Source of the DNA: Arbacia lixula
Lineage: Eukaryota; Echinodermata; Echinoidea; Arbacioida; Arbaciidae
Reading direction: 5' to 3'
NCBI GenBank assembly: GCA_963669155.1
Contig: OZ022576.1
Coordinates: forward strand, 17,460,035 to 17,524,034
DNA length: 64,000 nt
A model generated the notes under the pieces. The model ran no database searches. It saw only the letters and a program-made list of their open reading frames with translations, and had not been told where the DNA came from. How positions within the stretch are numbered: position 1 is the stretch's first letter; each line of letters starts with the position of its first letter. A program made the translations under genes and the position numbers. Of the stretch, positions 38,901-47,900 are shown piece after piece.

Positions 38901-41219
38901 ATGACTGTAAGATTTCTACATACATGTATGTTATTGGTAGGGTATACTACTCATCCGTTCTGAGTTTCATGACTTTTGTAAAAGCACTGCCCTGTCTTTA
39001 AAGGGAAAATCATGTGCAAAAGGAGGAAGGGGGGGTATTATTTTTTAGGGTTGACATTGAAATGAACAGGAGCCATTTGCTGTATTTTTATTGTATCTCT
39101 TATTAAGTTTAATCTGTGATTTCCTTGAAGTTGAGTGGAAGAAACCATCATCTGGAGGGAAATTGCTGTCCAATGAAGTATCAAATACCCTAAAAACTTT
39201 TTAAGAGAGTATAAAAAAGTCATCCAAATTAAGCTCAGCCTTAAGTCTCAGACAAACTCATTCTCAGATCTACAGAATAAGGTAAAAAAAAAAAAAAAGA
39301 GTAAAAACTATGCAACAACCTAAAATAACTACATGGTGTACATTTATTCTGAAATGGGCTAAAACTTTAAAGGGGAATACAAATTGAGACCCTCAGTGAT
39401 AGCAGCTTGAATTACATCAAATCACACAGATAAGAGAAGCGGATTGATAACAAAAATAACTTAGAGCACAATATTTAGAAAATAAGATTCATAAGAGATT
39501 AGACTTTGATAAAACAAAGTTTTCAAGGCAACTAACTTTAAGGGTGGGAAGACAAAAAAAAACTTCAGAAGGGTGATCATGATCGATTACAATAAATGCA
39601 GACACATGAAAGAAACATATTAAAGAAGGTTTGATGAAAATCTTTCAAAGGATAAGAAAGTTAAGATCTTTTCAAGTTTTGATTTTGTGACGTCACATGC
39701 GAGGTCCTCTCCCATATGTTGTGTACATTTGTTTTTTAAAATGGGCATTTTCTCAAAAAGATATGCATCCTTTTACCTGTGCATTGAAATATCATTAGAA
39801 ATATGTTTTTACACACATACTTGTATGAAAACAAATCATTCCATTGTCAAAAACAGAAAAAGAGCCATTTGGGGAATTATACTGCACACAACGTATGGCA
39901 GAGCTCCTGACCTGTAACGTAAAAAAATTGAAATTTCAGAAGATCATAACTTTCTTATCCTTTGACAGATTTTTGTGAAATCTTCACTAATATGTTTTTG
40001 AACATTTCTGCCTTTATTGAAACCAACTAATCTTCAAGGTGAAATATTCCTTTAAAGAAAACTTAAGGGGAACTTCTGTGCAAAAATATGTCATTTCTGA
40101 TAGAAACAGAAAATTTTGAGAAGCAGAGCAAAAATAATTTGAGGAAAATTGGAGAATTCATAGAAAGTTATGTATGTTTTAATAATACAAAGATCAACAT
40201 TTGCAAATTGGCAACCCGGTCATGAGGCTGTGACATCACAGCCATAGGTACGTTCCTACTTTCATTTTTTGTAAAACTTCAACGCTTCCCCCCCCCTCCC
40301 CCCAGCCCCGCATATTGATTTTGTAATGTCTTTGCCAAATTTATAAATATCCTTCATGAACATAAAATGCTTTAATATGTTGTGTAGAGTGTAGATTCAC
40401 AGAGGTTATCTTGTTTTCGTTCGAAACATCTCCGTTTTTCAACTTGTGTTCGTACTTCCGTGATTTTCTCGTCGATCGCCAAAACTTTCCCGTCAATTTT
40501 TCACTGCACTGGAACGAGCATGATCGAGACGCAATGCTGGTGAAATGTCGGCACTGTACTCATCGGAGTGACTGAGATATCGCACATTATCGATGATAGG
40601 GGCCGGTTTCAAGGTTCAGTGATGTGAATAATGTGCGACAATTTATCGAGCGATATTCGAAGTGCAATTTCTCCGAAATTTTATCATTAATCTTCAATCC
40701 AAAAAATAGTTTTTCAAAGAGCATTATTTTGCTGATTTGTGTGTGAAATTTTAGAATTTTACTTGGTTATCTTGGAATTAAAATATTCAAAAGAAAACAA
40801 GGGGGCCGGTTTGAGGCACCAGCATCATGCTGCATGTTTTAATCTTTGATTGAATTTGGTGGTTAAATAAAACAGCTAAACTATATTTCAGAAGGATAAC
40901 GATACCCCCCCCCCCCTTCCCTCAATCACGAGATGTATCATAATTCGTATTGTTTTGTGAGTATTTTTACCTGCTTAAGTTTTGGTTCATCTTCATCACT
41001 TGAGAATTCCGACCGCTGCTGAGCTCGCTGGGTAGTCGGCGGTCTCCGAGGGGTAGCTCTCGCGGTCCTCTGGCTGCGAGATGCCTTGACGGTGTCGCTG
41101 TAAAGCTGCACGTATTCAGCTTTTCTAACATCTTTCGGCGGTTGGACACCCAGTTTCTGTAGCTCAGTTTTTAACTGTGCTATGGTTAATCTTGAGGGGT
41201 CTCTGACAGATGATGACAT
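32944..41219 (-). CDS. TMPO: LAP2/thymopoietin-like LEM-domain inner nuclear membrane protein
   Basis: Five exons on the minus strand: 41219-40971, 35277-35157, 34691-34437, 33989-33944 and 33199-32944. Phases 0, 1, 1 and 2 agree, giving 927 nt and 308 residues. Residues 1-48 (DPSRLTIAQLKTELQKLGV, AEYVQLY) match the LEM-like DNA-binding domain peculiar to LAP2. Residues about 101-140 (SLSDKELREELSNYGV, STRALYEKKLATLL) form a canonical LEM domain, which binds BAF. Residues 152-201 are 49 Glu and one Ala. A transmembrane helix at 272-292 leaves a 16-residue lumenal tail, as in LAP2 beta or emerin. The start is the first ATG and aligns with vertebrate LAP2. It should tether chromatin and lamins at the inner nuclear membrane. 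It could also be called emerin-like, but the paired LEM-like and LEM domains argue for LAP2. Confidence 0.9.
34459..34608 (-). repeat. Coding (GAG)n microsatellite, poly-glutamate
   Basis: 50 codons encode 49 Glu and one Ala in frame within LAP2 exon 3. Interruptions by GAA and GCA codons are confined to the ends, while the middle is pure GAG. Such a tract is prone to length polymorphism. Confidence 0.95.
34858..34912 (+). repeat. GA-rich microsatellite
   Basis: Imperfect GAGAGA repeats with G runs lie in LAP2 intron 2, about 170 bp from exon 3. Confidence 0.8.
37792..37965 (-). repeat. Dispersed repeat, copy 2 (inverted)
   Basis: The reverse complement reads TTGCTTTCAGGCTATTGGAC, ACAAATAGAGTCTGG, CTAAGACTAGTCA and TAGTCTACTGCAGCCAGAC, colinear with 20095-20262. 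Confidence 0.7.
39542..40051 (+). mobile_element. TTAA-type element, copy with decayed left end
   Basis: It is colinear with 55056-55848 through GAAGGTTTGATGAAAATC, TTTTGATTTTGTGACGT, GCGAGGTCCTCTCCC and AGATCATAACTTTCTT. The right end GGTGAAATATTCCT abuts TTAA (40052-40055). The left boundary after TTAA at 39538-39541 is diverged. Confidence 0.65.
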
Positions 41220-41940
41220 GGTAGAGATCACTTAGATCGTTCAAATAAAGTGCCTACGACGAAGACTATTCTGCAATATGTTATTTAGAACAAAAACACA
41301 CCATATGTTTTTGTGCAATTGGTATTAACTTGAGCAGCCCGCGCGAAAGCGTCAGTAGCTGAGTTCAAAGAATCATGCTCGGAGTGAAACAAACGATAAT
41401 TGGTCAATATGAGAGACTGAGTTAGAGCGTGTCCAATCGGCGCGTGTGTTACAGTAAAATTACGCACAGCAGAATTCCGTAAGGGGTCAACGCACTGTTT
41501 CAAACGCTTTCCTCGAGCTGGGGGCTTTCCCTTGCTGTTGAGTTGGTGGACGACATCCCATGTGTCACGTTGGGTCATCTATGTCTATGACTAGATCGTC
41601 TGTGTATGTTGTGTCCACTTGTAGTGGAATTCATGTCACTTGGAACATATAGCGATGCCTAGAGCGCCATGCTACAATACATGTACTTCCGTGCACCATG
41701 CCCTATGCTTGGACTTTGGTACAATAAGTTTTGACAGTGTCACTGTGTGACAGTTGCACATGTGTGATCATTGGATGGACATTTGAAGCTGCTTGCTCGT
41801 GCTACAAGTACAAAATGGTAGAGCTGATGAGCAGTAGAGCCTAGAGCTAGAGGGCCTTAGTCTTTACTCTTTAGCACTAAAATAGTTACCCGTTGCCTCT
41901 GAAGACGTTGGATTGGAATGGTGATTAACAGACTATAAAG
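41220..41940. promoter_or_regulatory. Shared head-to-head promoter region of LAP2 and APEX2
   Basis: 721 bp separate the two divergent start codons. The interval holds no repeat. CCAAT-type words occur in both orientations (ATTGGTCAAT at 41399-41408 and CCAATCGG at 41437-41444), and I see no TATA box near either gene. A minus-strand open frame (41285-41578) has no family resemblance and is left out. Bidirectional promoter function is inferred from geometry. Confidence 0.55.
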
Positions 41941-44900
41941 ATGAAGATATTGACATGGAACATCAATGGAATCAGAGCATGTAAAATTCCTTTGAAGGAG
42001 CTCTTTTCAAAGCTAGATGCAGATGTGATTTGTCTTCAAGAAACAAAAATAACCCGTATGTGCAAGTACTGGTAGATCTTCTCTTCTCCTGATGATCATG
42101 TGCTGTCATTGAAATTGTCAAAAATGTATATTTCTTCATTAGATATTAAACAGATGCAATTTCACAGTGTTGTCTGGAGACATGATGATTAGACTCGCCA
42201 TATTTGTTATTTTTGTGTGTGGAATTTATGAAAATTGAATTTGAAGTGCAGGATATTTGTACCCAAAACTAACAACATTAAATTCTGCATGAAGTAAATG
42301 TCATTACCAATTACTGTTAGCTGTCTACTGAATATTCAATACATCATATTTTAGAATTGAAAACTAATGAGTTGATAATATTGCATTCTTGATAGTTTTT
42401 GCACTTTCTACTTAGACCAGAGGCTGTATTGCAAAACTGACGAAGATACATTACAGACAGGGTGGTCCCCAGTGTAGAAAACACGCGGTGCAAACACCAC
42501 GCGTCGGGTCCAGAAAGTGATTGTGAGCCACGTGTAAATTCACTGCACCATGCGTAAAATCAGTATCAGTCTTATTATTCTTATTGTTTTTGTTTTCTTT
42601 GAGCCACGCGTTCCATAGTTGTGTACCACGCGTCCAGCACAGATATCTGACAAAAAGTGACATTCTGCTTTTTTGAGCCATGCGTAAAAGATTTTCTGGT
42701 GACCACCCTGATTACAGATATGGTAAAATTACCATGTACACAAATCACAGCATCATACATGCCGCCACCGATAGGCCCTGATGACCATTTTACCTCTGTG
42801 CTTTAATTTGTGTGAAGTTAGACTGGTGTTGCTAACTTGTGTGTTACTCAGCTGTGTAACATGCTTAGCATTTTCTTTGATTAAATATATATCATATTGG
42901 GATCTTTTATATGAACTGCAGGAGATCAACTTGGCGATGACCTTGTCAGTGTGGATGGATACAGCGCATACTTTAGCTTTTCGAAGAAGAGGAGCGGATA
43001 TTCAGGTATCTTATCTACTCCTATATAAAGGAGAGCTGCACTCGATCCATGTATGTGAAAGAATGCGTTTCTCTCATCGATTAATTTCAGGTTGAAAATC
43101 GTGTAGAGTGGACAGCTGGTGGGAAGACTTCCTTTTTTGTTTGATAATTTTGTGTAATTTTTTGATATGACACTTTCTGGTTTTATGTTGAGACAACGTG
43201 TGTGGGTCCACATCCTGGCTGGCAATAGTGAATTCATTACAATTTTGGTGGACCCTGATAGTCTGTCTTGCTATTTCTTTCTGTCATTTGTATTATATTA
43301 TATTGTGTCCTTTGTTTTGTTTTCCATGTACATGTGTTTCCATGTTATGATGTTGTTATAAGGAATGCTATTTTTATGATCAAATACATAATAATAAGAA
43401 TTATGACAGCCACCCAAAATTAAAAAAAAAAAGTATGGTTGCTGGTGAGAACAGTTAGAGGGATAATGGTTAGATGATGTACATGTAGATCAATTTTTGG
43501 TGGCTGTCACAAAAGGGAGTCTATCCCAGATAGTCTACACTACATTCCATACCAGGGATGCAGAGAAGAGGGGTAGCATACATTCCAGCTCAAAGCAATT
43601 GGCATAGGGAAAGGGAAAGGGAAGAAAGGGAAGGAGCCTCAGTTTTAAACGCGGCTTATTTTGTCCAGTTCAGCATGAAACATGATGCTTTTTAGGCTTA
43701 TGCATCATGTTTCATGCTGAACTGGACAAAATATACCGGTGATTAAAACTGCAGCTCCTTCCCTTTTTTTCCCTTTCCCTATGCCAATTCCTTTGAGCTG
43801 TAGTGTACATACTTGCATTGCATTAAAGATAGCATCTCCATAATCACGGCCACACTACACATAAATAACTGTAGTTTCCCTTTCCAGTAGTATGCTTCTC
43901 AAAATATGGATAGCCTGATCTTAAAATTCTTCAGAATTTATGAGCAGATTTCCCCAAAATTGCTTGCATCTCATGAAATTAAAAAAAAGTGTTCAGAAGT
44001 TTGACCATGCTGTGCTCAAAATGAAATGTGTCTTTTGCTTATGTTTCAGGTTTCTTGAACCATTCCCAAGCTCTTGCTCTGCATTTTCTGCTTTTCAAAT
44101 TGAGTTTTGGACTAAATTTAACACCATTTTTTTTTTGTAATATTGAAAATGTAACAGTTCTTTGTTCAGGTCATGACCTTGTGATAACATATTTTAGAAC
44201 TCCAAAATACTCACTTATCAGAAATATTAATGAATTTGTTACTCTTATTGTGTTTTGGACAGGAGTTGCTACCTATTGCAGTGATGACTACACCCCTACG
44301 GTCGCAGAGGAAGGGCTCACCGACTCCCTGGCAGCTGCAAACAAGCAAGAATGTAGCACCATTGGTTGCTATGGTAATCTGTCATCCTTCTCAGGGGATG
44401 AACTACAATTGCTGGATGCAGAGGGAAGGACCATAATTACTCAGCACAGTTATAGGTACAGAATATAATATCAACCTGCAGCTTTAGAAATGTAACCTTG
44501 CCCACTGGCAAGTTCAAAGAAATATGACATGCAAAATATCCACTAATTAAACCACTCCATGTAATGTTATTTTTGTCTCGCCTGAATGAAGTTCGGTAGA
44601 GACCTCGTAATCACTTTTCCTGTTAGTCTGTTGGTCAGTTAGTCTGTTGGTCTGTTACAAAAATGTTAAAGTTTTTCTTTAACTCGCTCTCATTTCTTTA
44701 TTTCTGTATCAATTGTGATCAAACTTGGTACAAATGATCCTTGGGTAATACCACATGTGTCTCTTCATGAGGCTGATGGGGTCAAAGGTCATCTGGGGGT
44801 AAGAAGGTTTGAAAAAAATATTTGAAAAAAAAAACTTAGCACTGTTTATCGATTGCTAAATCAGGCGAGACTCATTGTTCGCGAACCACCTTGTTTGTGT

Positions 44901-47900
44901 AAGGTGTAGCAATGATATTTGATTTATCTCTGATAACAAATGCTCCATGGGATTTATGTGTACTACTTAAGAAACCAAAAACACACAAATTATTAGAGCT
45001 CGAATGAAAAGGGCTTTTTACACTTCAACATTTTGTCTAAGAATTAAATATCTTCCTAATGTTAAGAAGGTGATGCCATACCATATTTCCTTTTTGATGT
45101 GTAGATATAAAGATGGAAGTCTGGGAGAACTTGTCATCATAAATGTCTACTGCCCTCGTGCCGATCATGAAAACCCAGAGAGAGTCAGCTTCAAGATGAG
45201 ATTCTACCGAGCACTGCAGATCAGAGCTGAAGCCATACTCAAGTCTGGGAAGTAAGAATGATGAAGAGTATAACTTATATCCTCATTCATGAAAAATAAA
45301 AATTATGCCATTTTCCCAATCTTACGGAAAGTCACAAAGAGCAGCACTGAGTGCCAAAGCTCATGAGTTGCCAAGACCAGCCAAGACCAGCAGAAGACAC
45401 CATGGCCCTGTTGCAGAAAACTTACCATTAATAGAAACTTTGCTACCAATGGCAACTTCTTTTGAAACCTCGGATTGATTGGCTGCTGAGCAATATTACC
45501 ATGGCAGTAACTATTAATGACAGAGTTACCATTAATGGTATGTTTTATGCAATGGGACCCAGGAGAGACAAAGATACATAGTAGACCTCTGTGAAACTGA
45601 AAAAGAGATGCTAAATGAAGTCAATTGGTATTTTCAAAGGGGAGAAAAAACAATTTCGGGTAAAATCTCTTGGCAGTCTCTTGGTGGTAATATCTGGCAA
45701 TTGCTATATCGATCACAAGCTCTTGGCTGCACCTCACTTCTTGTGACGACTTTCCGGAGGACCCCATTTCCCTGCAAGTTTTTAATTTGAAACTGTGCTT
45801 CAGAAATAGCCAATAATTTCTGAGCCCCTGTCATGTGTCAGCCTGCAAGGAATGATCCACAGGGTGTAGAAATAGTGCTTGTGTTATGAATAGGGTACCT
45901 TGGGCAGTACTTCTTGGAATAAGTAATGGAAGAAGTGTTAATTACATGTAACGGTACTTTAATTGTAAAGTTGTGGTTGATTTCATGTATCATTATCATC
46001 ATAGAATTTCCTTTATGATGATAGACAGTAGTGGTTATGATTACTGCCCAGGACATGTGATCATGACAAGCTGTTCTGCTATCATCAGGGTCCTAATCCT
46101 GTTTGATCTCAACAACTATATACTAGGTGTAAGAATCAATTTTTGACACTTTTGAAAAATGATTAAAAATCAGTTTCAATTCACATCAGGCTGATATTGA
46201 TACATCATAAAGTCAAGGGATGTAATATTTTTTAGACATTTAGATATTTCTTTAGGTTTTGTGACATTTCATGGATGACTTCTCTCGTAATAATCCTTGG
46301 AATGTTTAGTGAGATTTTCACTTTTGGACAAATTGGGACCTCAAATTGATTCAGAACACAGCAATGACCATTGTGTACCACCGCTATTAATCCACTAGCA
46401 CCTGCCATCATAGTGTCATTAATAATGCATGATGCTTCTGGCAGGAAAGAAGTTGCGGGTTGGCATGTATGATGCACATTGACCATTGTTGTGTTCTGAA
46501 TTGATTATCTAGCACACACTGATCCAAATTTGTCCAAAAGTGAAAATCTCATTAAATATTCCAAGGATTATTACAAGAAAAGTAATCAATGAAATGTTCC
46601 AAACCCTGTCTCTAAAATAAATTGACGCCCTTAACTTAAAGATTGTCCGTCCCTTTTGCAAGCTTAAAATTTGAAATCGTCTATCACAATCGTAAATTGA
46701 AGAAAGTGTGATTCAAGACCATTTCTAAGAATATAGCATGTTGAAGCTTTCTGTATATGTAAAAAATTTCAGCCGTTAAATTTCAAACCGACTTTTTTCG
46801 TACCACGAAAAAAGTATTAGTCTTTGTTACAGTATCTATGTGGTTATTATGCGTGTGTGAAATCCTAATTTTATGACTAACTACCAAACTTTGGAGATGA
46901 TTCCTTCCAAAGAACAAGTTTTTCATAATGCGTTTTATAATTTAATAATCAGATTAATCAATAAAGCAGATATTTCAACACAAACTGCTAAGAGCCTGAG
47001 GTAAAGACTATTAATCAGACGTTGTTTACGTGCATTATTTGAATTTTACACTACGTATCAGTTTCAAATTGTGAATATAGAGCTTGCTAACAGTTCTCTA
47101 TATGTTTTGCCAATGTTTCAATGGTTTTGTGGTGATCTGAAAAAGGGACTGGCTGTCTTTAATGTGTCAATTGCAGCTTGATGTGAGTTGAAACTTATTT
47201 TTAATCATTTTTCAAAAGTGTCAAAAGTTTTTTTTAACACCTAGTAGTTTATTGACATGATCTTGAAATCAAAGGAGAATTGGTCGTGTCCTAATGGCAG
47301 AAGTTATCTGCAGTGATGACAGGTGCCATCTTCTCAAGCATTTCTTTCCCCTCTGCTGAACTTCTTCATTGTAGGTCTGTGGTGATTGTGGGAGATGTGA
47401 ACGCCTCACACAGAAGGATAGATCACTGTGATCCAAGTGATGATAGGGTAGGTATCACACCTGTAGAGATGACATACCTGGTAGCTGATAGGGTAGGTAT
47501 CACACCTGTAGAGATGACATACCTGATACCTGATAGGGTAGGTATCACACCTGTAGAGATGACATACCTGGTAGCTGGTAGGGTAGGTATCACACCTGTA
47601 GAGATGACATACCTGGTAGCTGGTAGGGTAGGTATCACACCTGTAGAGATGACATACCTGGTAGCTGATAGGGTAGGTATCACACCTGTAGAGATGACAT
47701 ACCTGGTAGCTGATAGGGTAGGTATCACACCTGTAGAGATGACATACCTGGTAGCTGATAGGGTAGGTATCACACCTGTAGAGATGACATACCTGGTAGC
47801 TGGTAGGGTAGGTATCACACCTGTAGAGATGACATACCTGGTAGCTGATAGGGTAGGTATCACACCTGTAGAGATGACATACCTGGTAGCTGATAGGGTA

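Larger units (their letters stand above)
35278..40970. other. LAP2 intron 1
   Basis: 5.7 kb without a recognisable exon. It contains a 10 bp-arm palindrome AGCTATACCA/TGGTATAGCT at 35340-35362 followed by two diverged GTGTGTGGACATGACT segments. It also holds a T14-G16 tract at 37372-37401, a dispersed repeat (37792-37965), a TTAA-type element (39542-40051) and a C run near 40905. Confidence 0.6.

Noticed and set aside
41285-41578. 97-residue minus-strand frame between LAP2 and APEX2
   Set aside because: No splice signals, no domain, and it occupies the shared promoter; more likely a chance frame.
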